Shown here: piece after piece, positions 45,117 through 54,968 of the stretch
How positions within the stretch are numbered: position 1 is the first letter of the stretch
How the letters are laid out: each line of letters opens with the position of its first letter
Translations under genes and position numbers: made by a program
DNA from: Allacma fusca
Taxonomy: Eukaryota > Arthropoda > Collembola > Symphypleona > Sminthuridae
DNA length: 64,000 nucleotides
Reading direction: 5' to 3'
Assembly (NCBI GenBank): GCA_947179485.1
Contig: OX359245.1
Span: forward strand, 57,213,067 to 57,277,066
The notes under the pieces: generated by a model
What the model was told of the DNA's origin: nothing
Databases searched by the model: none
What the model saw: only the letters and a program-made list of their open reading frames with translations

Positions 45117-46038
45117 CGTCAGGCACACCGGAATTTTGGTGACGGGGAGAATATTGTCCTCCCAAAATAGTTCGTTGTTTACGGTCAGTGTGAAGTTGTT
45201 TCCCCAATTTTTCGAAATTGAAGTAAGAAGTAACGTTTTGCTGACTTTTTGCTTCTAAAATTTCTATAAAACCTCAACATTGTACGTCTTCTAACCATTG
45301 TTTTCTTTGGTGCAGAACGGTTTTCTCAACCAAGCTTATACAAGTAAAATTACATAGTAATTAAATTAGGAGTAAACATGACGAGGCAATGAGACGAGAA
45401 TCTTTGTTTCCGAGAACCGAAAACACCGTTTGCAATTAAATCTTGAGAAGAGACCCAAGAAAACTGAAAATTCAGGCGTCTTGCTGTACCATTGGAACAA
45501 TTAAGGGATTTTGTATAATTACTGGTCCTAATTTCTACTGTTGAAGGCATTCATTTATTTTTTAAGCTCCTAATTCGTTGTACAATTTAATGCTCCATTC
45601 CTGAATCTAAGTATTTTGTGTTTGTGATTGTCTCGATTAGTAATATTGAATAATTGCATGATATTCCGTGGAATTTGTGAATATTGTAGAATAGTACAAC
45701 AAACAGTAGAAGTATTTCCTCCTTTATCTCGTTCATTACCTGCTCTCGTTTTCAAAATATCTCGATCTCGCATTCTTTTCAAAAACTATAAGGAGACAAA
45801 CGAAAATTTTAAAGATAACAAGATATTCACCAACAAAACAGACTTGAAGAGATAATTTCATCAAGGTAACTGTCGAAATTTTCCAAATCATAAATATCTA
45901 ATATTCAAGCTTCATTTACTACCTTTTGTGACAGCTAGTTATTTTGAGTTTAAAATCTTGCAAAAATTTAATTTCAGCAAAATAAGGCAGGATCGACACC
46001 ACGTTTGCTTATATGAGCTAACGCGAGAAACATTATAT
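45117..46038. other. Flank of unit H, no gene recognised
   Basis: The first 200 bp match unit D (10380-10560). From about 45315 to 46034 the sequence is unique to this unit and is part of a 4.2-kb insertion block that also includes the LTR element. Frames at 45350-45855 have no recognisable domain. Confidence 0.45.
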
Positions 46039-46331
46039 TGTTACGACATTATTAGAATAACCATAGTTGTTATTATTGAATCAAACAATTATTACTAGTT
46101 TTAGAAATAATGAATTTATAATATTACGAAAGATATTAATCAATGCTTATTACACGATGCTTACCTAACTAAACGACTACCATCTATTCTGTTGAATAAA
46201 TTAAGGGAGGTCATTTCCTGGTTTAGCTATTGACATAACTTGACCTGTCTTTACTACTCTCTACCGCTGAGCCACCCTACACTATCTTACTTTTATAATA
46301 CGTCTGAGCTACGCTACCTCTTACCATTACA
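46039..46331 (+). repeat. 5' LTR of the Gag-only element
   Basis: 293 bp, TG...CA. A single difference from the 3' LTR (CGTCTGAG versus AGTCTGAG near the end). The following AGGCGCCGGTTTTTAGTGACC is the likely primer-binding region, but the matching tRNA is not identified. Confidence 0.85.
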
Positions 46332-46557
46332 AGGCGCCGGTTTTTAGTGACCTGTCCTCTTTCGCGGTATTTATTTTTCTTTCTGACTTCAAGTGTCATT
46401 TCACACACCTCACACAGAGTCGAAATACATTATTTATACATTTTATTTACATAATCACAATTTTACACAAGTGTCACCAAAATTTATTTACACCACTCAT
46501 CACGAGTACCATTTTGTCAATACAATTACCTCCCATTGTGCTCTCATAATTCTCTCA

Positions 46558-46915
46558 ACCTACGGTAGGTCATTACGACTTTCCGGGTTGTGAAAAATAT
46601 TTAGTGTGATATTCTACGGTTGGGTTCAACAACCTTTACCGGAATATCGTTAAGTGATTAATTTAATTATTCGTAATCTACGGTAGGTCCTTGCGATTTT
46701 CCGGATTATCGAATTTTTTATTTTTGATGTGATTTTCTACGGTTGAGTTTTAAAACTTTTACCGGGAAATTACTCCTCCATATTTCTTTTATAACCTACG
46801 GTAGGTCTTTAGACTTTCCGGGTTATTTTATACAGTGAATATCCTACGGTTTGTCTCCTGACTTTCCGGGATATTATTATTAACCTACGGTGAATCTTCG
46901 GATTATTCCGGGTTA
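46558..46915 (+). repeat. Seven-fold CCTACGGT...TTCCGGGTT repeat in the leader
   Basis: Seven spaced copies (about 46559, 46613, 46678, 46738, 46796, 46843, 46884) of the pattern CCTACGGTaGGTC-n(5-15)-CTTTcCGGgtT. CCTACGGTAGG is near-palindromic, and AACC...GGTT can close each unit, so each may fold as a hairpin in the RNA. Being in the untranslated leader, they may serve packaging or dimerisation. This role is a guess. Confidence 0.7.
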
Positions 46916-46999
46916 AAAAAAATAGTGCAAATTTAGGGGAAAACTAGTGTGGAAGTCACCGCGACCAAGGTTCCTCTCACTGCCAAACTAACTAATATC

Positions 47000-47824
47000 A
47001 TGACTGCCTTTCTACCCAATCAAATCTTCACGAACATTCCCACCTACAATGGAGATACGTCATGCATAGAATGGTTAGAAGCTGTGAATGCGAGATGTAC
47101 CCACCTCAAATTGACCGATAAATGGAAATTAGAAAACATGAAATATCTATTATCAGACGAAGCCTCACACTGGTGGACATTCTCTAACAAGGAGTTTCTC
47201 GACGGTTTGTCAACTACTAATTGTCAACAAAGATTTAAAGAATTTGAGGAAAAATTTCAACCAGCCTTCCTCGGAATCGACGACCAAGCTCTTGCTGAAG
47301 CTGAAAACCTAGCTACAACACTCACAACCACCACCACAGGAAGGAAGTATGTCTACAAGAAACTAAGTATCTTTATGCGTATGAACCCTGACATGAGTGA
47401 CAAATTAAAACTAAAATACTTATACCAAGGATTACCCAACGACCTCAGATGGAACATCAAATCAAAGCTAGGATGCCACGGAACAATTGCTGAATTTCAA
47501 GAACAGCTAGAATTCTTCACAACTGAAATGAAAAACGACAATATTGAAATACCACCACCAGTACCAGCTCCAACCTCCAATGTCATTTCAAATATCTATC
47601 AAATCCCTAACTTGCCACCACTTGTGACACCAAAAATTCCGGAACCATTACCAACTGAAACAAATTTATCCACACAACCACAACAAAAAGCACCACCAAC
47701 CTGTCTATTTTGCAATACCAATACCCACACCTTACGGCAATGCTTCTCCTTCGACAACTGGCTTAAAGCAAAACAATTAAATGACCACAACATCACGGAT
47801 CAAAACTGGCGACCGGGAAACTAA
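47000..47824 (+). CDS. Gag-like protein with CCHC zinc knuckle (ORF1)
   Basis: Starts MTAFLPNQIFTNIPTY (a GTG start at 46949 is possible) and has 274 residues. Capsid-type signatures are IEWLEAVNARC, ASHWWTFSNKEF, CQQRFKEFEEKFQPAF, RKYVYKKLSIFMRM and YLYQGLPNDLRWN, in the order of retrotransposon Gag domains. After a Pro-rich linker comes CLFCNTNTHTLRQC (CX2CX4HX4C), a zinc knuckle for RNA binding. Likely role: forms the particle that packages the element's RNA. The ORF is intact, in keeping with the young LTRs. Confidence 0.8.
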   Translation: MTAFLPNQIFTNIPTYNGDTSCIEWLEAVNARCTHLKLTDKWKLENMKYLLSDEASHWWTFSNKEFLDGLSTTNCQQRFKEFEEKFQPAFLGIDDQALAEAENLATTLTTTTTGRKYVYKKLSIFMRMNPDMSDKLKLKYLYQGLPNDLRWNIKSKLGCHGTIAEFQEQLEFFTTEMKNDNIEIPPPVPAPTSNVISNIYQIPNLPPLVTPKIPEPLPTETNLSTQPQQKAPPTCLFCNTNTHTLRQCFSFDNWLKAKQLNDHNITDQNWRPGN

Positions 47825-47832
47825 ATCGCCTG

Positions 47833-48606
47833 GTGAAGAAGGGAAATCATCAGGCTACACAACAAATCACCACGGAAAACTCCCACCGTATCAAGAAGAC
47901 TACAATCAACCCAAGACCTATCCCATTAATGTCCATTGTATTTGATAGTCCTCCCACTCCCCCACCAAACCGAAAACATCCACTTTCGTTATCCCTTATT
48001 CCCAAAACGTTCCCCAACTCTCCATATACCCCAGATTATCCCCGTTACTTCCCACGACAAGGATCTAGTCCACGACATCACCGATTTCATCCCACTACCA
48101 AGCAAAACATCTCCGACTCCCAATATCCACTCATCCAACAACCCCTACCTCTTCTAGACGACCTACAACGACACATGATCAAAATTAACGCACTACCTAG
48201 CGCAACTTCCAAAATTGCAAAACCCAGCAAGGAAATAATTAATAACTCCTTATTTCCCAATTATTCAGACAGTCTACCCCAAACAAATCATTTGAGAGAA
48301 CTGAGGAAACAACATAGATGGAATAACCAACATCAATACCATCATCAGAACAACTACAATAAAAGACATGCTAACTTTCGAAGAAAGAACTCACAACAAC
48401 GAAGACGCTTTAGAAACCACTATACAGAAAATAAAAATTACCCTACCCATACTTTACGAATCTCCACAAACACAACATTACCACCAACTTGTTTATTCTG
48501 TAATACTGGAAATCATAAACTACGTAACTGCTATGCCTTCAGACAATGGATAACAATGCATTCAAGAACACCACGACTACTACCAGAAGAAATGCGAATT
48601 AGTTAA
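47833..48606 (+). CDS. Second basic, Pro-rich protein with its own zinc knuckle (ORF2)
   Basis: Follows ORF1 by a few bases in another frame, 257 residues if counted from GTG at 47833; the true start is unclear. The composition is Pro/His/Asn/Arg-rich (SFPNSPYTPDYPRYF-like stretches, then RRKNSQQRRRFRNHYTE). It ends with CLFCNTGNHKLRNC, a knuckle closely similar to that of ORF1, followed by YAFRQW, as ORF1 has FSFDNW. It looks like a duplicated nucleocapsid segment. It could be made by frameshifting as an extended Gag, or represent a decayed pol entry. No enzyme motifs. Confidence 0.6.
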   Translation: MKKGNHQATQQITTENSHRIKKTTINPRPIPLMSIVFDSPPTPPPNRKHPLSLSLIPKTFPNSPYTPDYPRYFPRQGSSPRHHRFHPTTKQNISDSQYPLIQQPLPLLDDLQRHMIKINALPSATSKIAKPSKEIINNSLFPNYSDSLPQTNHLRELRKQHRWNNQHQYHHQNNYNKRHANFRRKNSQQRRRFRNHYTENKNYPTHTLRISTNTTLPPTCLFCNTGNHKLRNCYAFRQWITMHSRTPRLLPEEMRIS

Positions 48607-48705
48607 TTTCCAATCCATTAATATGACCAGAAGTACTTGACCTATAACACTCCCATGACGGAGAGATGTCACAGTCCCAAAGCACCCCACCCCGGGAAGG
48701 AGAAG

Positions 48706-48998
48706 TGTTACGACATTATTAGAATAACCATAGTTGTTATTATTGAATCAAACAATTATTACTAGTTTTAGAAATAATGAATTTATAATATTACGAAAGA
48801 TATTAATCAATGCTTATTACACGATGCTTACCTAACTAAACGACTACCATCTATTCTGTTGAATAAATTAAGGGAGGTCATTTCCTGGTTTAGCTATTGA
48901 CATAACTTGACCTGTCTTTACTACTCTCTACCGCTGAGCCACCCTACACTATCTTACTTTTATAATAAGTCTGAGCTACGCTACCTCTTACCATTACA
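48706..48998 (+). repeat. 3' LTR of the Gag-only element
   Basis: Direct copy of 46039-46331, preceded by the purine run GGGAAGGAGAAG and followed by the ATAT duplication. Confidence 0.85.
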
Positions 48999-49002
48999 AT
49001 AT

Positions 49003-49728
49003 ATGTAAACCTGTATGTACATACGTTTGCATATACATAGATTCTAATTGTAAGTATTGCCTCCCCCCCCCCCTACATTTTCGGACGTTCCGGAGTGCCT
49101 GGATAAAGTTATCAACTACTAAATATCAATTTCCGATGGGTTTAAAAACTCAGTTACTGTTCCAATAATTCAAATAGTACGTGACAAATAGATAAATATA
49201 TCACAAAATTGTTATTCCAATAAATAAATTAGTAAAAGCAAGCCCGGTGCTTCACAGGGACAATTACTTACAGAGGTGGTTGTGTGTGTGAAGCTAAACG
49301 GCTTATGAATCAACCTATCGTGGAGACGGAGCGTTTATATTAGGCGTAGCACGCGAAGCTTTAAATCAACCGACAGGTAGAGCTCGTTTTTAATAAGGAT
49401 TGCTGTTATAGTGGCTAAGTTAATTCCTTTTTTTAAATGGATTTAATTCATGGAAATTAACTCATTTTGAATTTAAGTCGAAACAGTTTGTACTCTTGAG
49501 AACAATCCGTTCTAGTAATGAAGTATTTATTTTTGTTCTTTGAGAAATTGGGGAGCATTTTAAGCGCGTAATTTAATTTTTAAAATAATTATCACTGCAA
49601 ACGTTTCAATCTCCGATTAACGATATCGAAAATCCCTGGTGAAAAAAATCCTTCGCCATTGTGCTGAGAATAAAATGTAGGTAGTGAACATTTCTAGCAA
49701 ACCTTTATGCAAATACGCTATTGTTTTT
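49003..49728. other. No gene; contains a stray hAT end
   Basis: CGGACGTTCCGGAGTGCCTG (49082-49101) matches the right terminus of the autonomous hAT at 22163-22182, preceded by a C-run and ACATTTTC. No partner end or target duplication was found. From about 49555 the sequence resumes unit-D flank similarity (GCATTTTAA.CGCGTAAT, CGAAAATCCCTGGTGAAAAA). Confidence 0.5.
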
Positions 49729-50475
49729 CAGAGCTGTCCAAAATACATGCTCCCCAAATACAAATTACTAAATACATTCTTCAGGCGTCGAAAATACAAA
49801 CTACAAAATACAAAATACATTCCTCAGGCGTCGAAAATATAAACTACAAAATACAACATACATTCTTCAGGCGACGAAAATACAAACTACAAAATACAAA
49901 ATACATTCTTCAGGCGACGAAAATACAAACTACAAAATACTAAATACATACTCAAAACGTAGAAAATACAAACTACAAAATACTAAATACATACTTGAAA
50001 CGTAGACTCTTGAATTTAGCCTTATGGGATGTTAAAACGATTGAATTTCGTTTTACTTCATTGATGTGATTGGTTTTTGGCATAAACGGAAATTTCAAAC
50101 CCCAAGAAAGTGCGCCAACAAAAAACACAAGTATCTTGTATAGCGAACAAAATACAAACTACAAAATACATTGCTTACTTCACTTAAGTAACACAAAATA
50201 CAAACTACAAAATACATTGCTTCGTAAGACAAAATACAAACTACAAAATACATTGCTTCGTAAGACAAAATACAAACTACAAAATACATTGCTTCGTAAG
50301 ACAAAATACAAACTACAAAATACAAAATACATTGCTTCATAAGACAAAATACAAAATACAAACTACAAAATACATATCTAGCCACTAAAATACAAAATAC
50401 AAAATACAAAAATGTATTTGAAATACGTATTTGAAATACATGTATTTAAAATACCATGTATTTTGGACAGCTCTG
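49729..50475. mobile_element. hAT-type MITE of AATACAAACTACAAAATAC repeats
   Basis: The ends are CAGAGCTGTCCAAAATACATG and (inverted) CAGAGCTGTCCAAAATACATG, with a perfect 8-bp duplication TTGTTTTT (49721-49728, 50476-50483). The two arms hold at least a dozen copies of AATACAAACTACAAAATAC spaced by GTCGAA or TTGCTTCGTAAGAC; the centre is unique. Unit D at 10722 is empty. Frames in it are repeat by-products. Confidence 0.9.
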
Positions 50476-50970
50476 TTGTTTTTTATTATTATTATTTCAG
50501 TCTGAAAATATGCTAAAGCGAGCTCACCCAGTTTTCAATTGCAAATCATTTTTTTCCCAGAATCACATTTGAATTTACATTTTTTCTAGATATATTTTAT
50601 TTTGTTTCCCAATTTGACACCTTGTGTATTAACTGACACCAGCGCTGACATTAGAGCAGGTAACGAGCTTGAACTCATGACGAAACTTAAGTGAAGACAA
50701 TTATAACAAACGTTTATTAAACAAAAGTTTTGTTATTATTCTTAAAATTACTGTTACAATAGTCCACTAGTTCGTTTAAATAAAATTGTATTTACTCGAC
50801 GGTTATTCCAATAATGATAATTATTTTTTATTTTAGGAGAATATGTACAAAGTTCACCACAGAAGTTTTACCTTACTGGGGCACTATAGGCCAGAAACTT
50901 CACTTCAAGACCTTCCAGTAGGAATTTCAATCGCATTGCAAAATAGTCGCAAAACTTCAAAGCTAACACA
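50476..50970. promoter_or_regulatory. Conserved upstream region of receptor copy H
   Basis: Parallels 10735-11264 of unit D and, near the start codon, 6290-6367 of unit C (TTACCTTACTGGGGCAC, AACTTCACTTCAAGACC). Conservation across duplicates is expected from recent duplication alone, so a regulatory role is only possible. No TATA box is identified with confidence. Confidence 0.3.
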
Positions 50971-51610
50971 ATGTTGTCTACCCAAGATTTGCATTTTTAT
51001 GTGAGCTACTTGAGGTTTTTCTCGAATTTGAATTTACTTCCATTTAAAATTGTGCTCAATAAGCACCAGTAGACGTTCATGAGACCAGTGGGTAAATACC
51101 AAAAATATTTTTGCAGACTTTATTTTTGCTGCGCAATTTTCCGACTTTTTCTGAGTGCGTTTTCCCTTTTCCTTGTAAGCTCTTCATCTGAAAGAAATGC
51201 ACCCTTTTTTGAACTCGTAATTCACTCAATTCAATCATTTGGATTTTTTATCTATGTAATGGTCCTAGCATTTGTACATATCGAAACTCCCGAAATCACT
51301 ATAACCATATTTTATTTAATTTTCGAAGAAACCAAGCAGCTTCCCAAGGGCCGAGGTACTAATGGTTGACCTTATTCAAGTTACAATTATTATGTTTTTC
51401 TATGTTTAAATTGGATCGGAAGTACCATATCACAAGTACTTTACCTTCCTTCAGTTCACATTAGTGAAGGAAGCTGTGAAACAAAGTCAAAGTATTTTCA
51501 GAATTCTAAAATTATCAATTTCTTTCATTAGATTTTTCAAAATGTAACGCGTAGTGGCATTTCACGGCTAAATATTTCGTATATACATAATTATATACGT
51601 TTAAATAAAC

Positions 51611-53311
51611 CAAGAATGGGAATCGGTATCGGAATCGAAATTATATTCGAAAATTCGAGGATTTTAATTCATATTGGAATTCCAAATAATTCCCAGGAAG
51701 TATTTTAATTCAAAATCGCATTCAAAACATTTTTGGGAATCGGAATTGGTATTCAAATATTTTTTACTGAATTCCGATTAAAATAAGTATTGTTTTCAAT
51801 GGTATATGTCATCAAGTGTACATACTTGAATATAATTAAATTCAAAATTGTCGCAATTTTTTACTTACAACGTAAAGTTAAACAAAGAGCATTGGCGAAC
51901 GTTTTCTTCCGCATTCTACGTAAAATACTAGAGTCGAATTATTAGCACTTGTCAGAGACTTTCAACGGTTGTGCTCAAAACTATTGTTTGTCCTACAAGT
52001 TAATTACTCAAGTAATTTAAATCGTTGATACTAAAATTTTTATAGGTAACTAAAAATTAGCCCAAAGAAAATTAGTAATGTTGGAGTTCAAATATCAGTT
52101 GAACGTGTTTTTTCAGCTCTTAAATTCATATACTTAATGACCTGCGGGGAAAACTAGCTTCCCAAAACATTGATGATATCATGTTTCTAAGGTTGAACTT
52201 TTTCCGTAATTAAATTCTTAGTATTTTCAGTATACTAGGAGTATTCAAATAAATATTCAAATTGGAATTCATAATAAATGAATATTCGAGGATATTTAAA
52301 TCCGTATTAGAATCCATATTTTTCATTATTGCTACAGTGAATTTCCCATATAGTGGTTTCCTCTTAGATGGCATTCCCTCTTTAGTGGCATCAAAAAACC
52401 CTCCCTAGAGGTTTGCAATGTTAAAGGTATACAGTATAGTGGCACCTGCTATAATGGTATTCCCTCTATAATGGCACTATTAGGTGTTATGGTGGCTCAG
52501 ACAATGCAAAATTATAATGGCAGTTGGCATAAAATTAGCTAGATAATGGCTACAAAAGTATAACATGATGTTATAAAACGTGCGAGCGGTTAATAATGCT
52601 TATGTCGGTTGGTTCAATTTTAATTTCAAATGTTAATACAGTTTGATTATTATTGTGGTTTACTGACGCCCTGGTATGATTAGCTGGATTTACGGCATAT
52701 GATCCGTGACTTAAGTTAAAACGAACAGTTATAACACAAATCATTGCCATCTTTGCCTTGGCTCACTTCTAATAAGTTTCAATTCGTGCTGGTTTTTTTA
52801 AAATAAATTGAATTATTATATTGAAGATTTAAAATGACATTAAACAGACAGTCAAGAAAACCCTCATTGTGAAAAAGAGTACTCAGTGGAAGTAATTCCC
52901 ATTGCCATAATTCCGGGATTTTGGTTTCTGGAATGGTGACATTGAAGTCGAAAAGTTTGTAATATTATTAATAGTATGAGGAAACCAAAAGTTACTGAAC
53001 ATCTTAAACTCAATGAAGCTTAGCATACCTCATAATTTTGAGTATTCTGTAAAAATAAATAAATTTATAAATGCATTTAGTTAGTTATTGTCTAAAAACA
53101 TTAATAGTAGTTAACCATTAGTAACATATATAGTGGCATCCCTATATAGTGGCAGGAATTTGTCACTCCCTTGGAAACCACTATATAGGAAATTCACTGT
53201 ATAGGTAATTTTAAATATGCCAAAAACTATAGGATATTTTAAATCGGAATTCTTCGCCTTGAATATTTTAATTCGAATTAGAATTCATATTTTTCGGATT
53301 TCCCATCCTTG
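51611..53311. mobile_element. hAT deletion derivative (CAAGGACGGG family), copy 2
   Basis: Begins CAAGAATGGGAATCGGTATC and ends GATTTCCCATCCTTG, with a perfect 8-bp duplication AAATAAAC (51603-51610, 53312-53319). It keeps the QISVERVFSALK coding remnant near 52095-52125, and a pogo-like MITE lies nested at 52333-53201. The undisturbed sequence is seen in the sister copy at 16741. Confidence 0.9.
52333..53201. mobile_element. pogo/Tigger-like MITE, copy 2 (nested)
   Basis: TACAGTGAATTTCCCATATAG to CTATATAGGAAATTCACTGTA, TA at both ends. The sister hAT copy reads ATTGCTATACG at this place, the unoccupied site. The interior is shared with 4787-5586, and this copy is the younger insertion in the nest. 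Confidence 0.85.
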
Positions 53312-54202
53312 AAATAAACGAAATTTCCCATTAATTTGAAAATCGTTTATTCTTTTAATCGCTTTCTCCAACTGACATGATTTCCGGTCATGATCAGCAA
53401 TGACCATCCCCAGATTTCAACTAAATTTCGGAATCATGTCGTTTCTATTGATAACTTTAACCAATGTATTACAGTTAATGTCATGGGATCGGGTGACATG
53501 CGATTAATTTGATCGGGAACACTAACTAAATGTGTACAAGTATTGTTTTCAAATTGTTGGGTACGATTTGAGTACAATCATCGTCCCCGGCCAGCTGAAT
53601 CAATGGATTTAATAACATCTGCAACATAGATTTTCAAATTAATGGTGGGATCGAATATTATGTTTTTAACATCGGTTTTTATGAATAAAACCTGGGCTCA
53701 GCAGGTTGAATTGCGGGGAAAATAATGTACGTATTTATGTTTAATGAATTCAACTCGTATACTTAAATATTACAGGGAGAAATTCGAGGAAAGAAATAAT
53801 GCATTGGATGAAGCTTTCAGGGAAAGAATTGGCTATTATCTATTACGCACACGCTGTCGTAATTACAATGCTCGTGTTGATGTTACTCGGTGGCTGTTTT
53901 TGCACAAAATTTTATTTGTACCAGTTGCTCTCTGATTCCTGGCGTAATCCCATGAGTTTTGCGATCCTCATTGGATGGGATGGTATTTTACTACATTCAT
54001 TAAGTGCCTGCACGGTCATGATAGTGGGGAATATAATCTTGTTCCTGGAAAAGATAACTCACATTTTGGACACACAAATCAGAACGTCGCGGTAAATAAT
54101 CCTTCCTCTTACATGATTTTATTTTAACTATTACTTCCGATTATGATTAAAATTACTCATCAAAAACTGACTAGCTGCGTGAATCCAATCCGGCCGGAAC
54201 GC

Positions 54203-54968
54203 ATCCGCAAACGTTTTATGCGGGCCAGCGTCTCTAGTATAGTCATATGTACATGGGCAAATGATTTGCCTATCCTACACCCTTGCCCACATTTGCAAGT
54301 TAGGTTTGATTTTTCTAGAAATTTAGCCTAGAAATAGACATCAAATAAGAAATTTTGCCAATTTTTTAGCCTATGTATGTGCAGTGTATTCGAGTCAGTA
54401 CTTTTTCATCTTGCCTACATTTACATAAATATTTATACTTGTTATAAATTTTTGTAAGCCTATTTACATCTTACAAGTAAACATTTTTTGGTGTCCCCTC
54501 CAGATTTTCGAAATTCCCCTAAAACTAGATTGCTTATACCCTGAGTACAATTTTAACTCTAACCTGCCACCTGAAAAATCCTTCGTACTTTTTTTAAAAA
54601 AATTGGCGCGAAGTCAATTTGTCCTGAAATTCAAAGCTGGAGTTTTTAAATGGCATTTAAAATGGAGAATTACAAGTTTCACGTACCCCCACCTTCAAAA
54701 AGTTGAAGATTTTTGTCAACCGGTTTTCCGTATCCCACTACCCTGCTACTTCTTCTGCCAACAATATAATCAGCTAAATGTGTATATTAACGACATTAAT
54801 GTTAGGAATTGACCATTCTAGGATTAACCGTAACCAATGCTGCAATGAGTTGGCCATTGCACATTTGTAACCAAACCCGAAACACTGCTTGTTCAATTTT
54901 CAGTTGAAAATGAATATTCGAAATAAATTACTTGGAACTCATTTTATCAATTGCCATTTTAGGAACAT
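54203..54968. repeat. Left arm of a long inverted repeat
   Basis: Runs from CGCAAACGTTTTATGCGGGC to CAATTGCCATTTTAGGAAC. The inverse copy, nearly identical by eye, is at 56929-57683. The 210-base frame at 54603-54812 recurs unchanged on the minus strand at 57082-57291. The start of the arm is ordinary intron 2 sequence (compare 17845-17885 of D), so the host intron itself is inside the palindrome. Confidence 0.85.

Larger units (their letters stand above)
46039..48998 (+). mobile_element. Young non-autonomous LTR retrotransposon with Gag-type ORFs only
   Basis: LTRs of 293 bp (46039-46331, 48706-48998; TGTTACGACATT...ACCATTACA) differ at one position by my reading. A 4-bp duplication ATAT flanks the element (46035-46038, 48999-49002). 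GGGAAGGAGAAG right before the 3' LTR is the polypurine tract. Between them are a 600-bp leader with seven repeats and two ORFs, each ending in a zinc knuckle. No protease, reverse transcriptase or integrase is present, so it must borrow these from a relative. Confidence 0.85.

Noticed and set aside
45117-49101. Second full hAT copy spanning from CAGGCACACCGGAATTTTGG to TTCCGGAGTGCCTG
   Set aside because: The left sequence is also present in unit D as ordinary flank, and the 8 bp outside the two ends do not match.
50070-50409. Repetitive open frames on both strands in the AATACAAACTAC array (also 49707-49943)
   Set aside because: They are by-products of the simple repeat within a MITE with defined ends.
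54603-54812. A 69-residue ORF present twice identically (also 57082-57291, -)
   Set aside because: The duplication reflects the long inverted repeat, not conservation of a protein; no domain or splice context.
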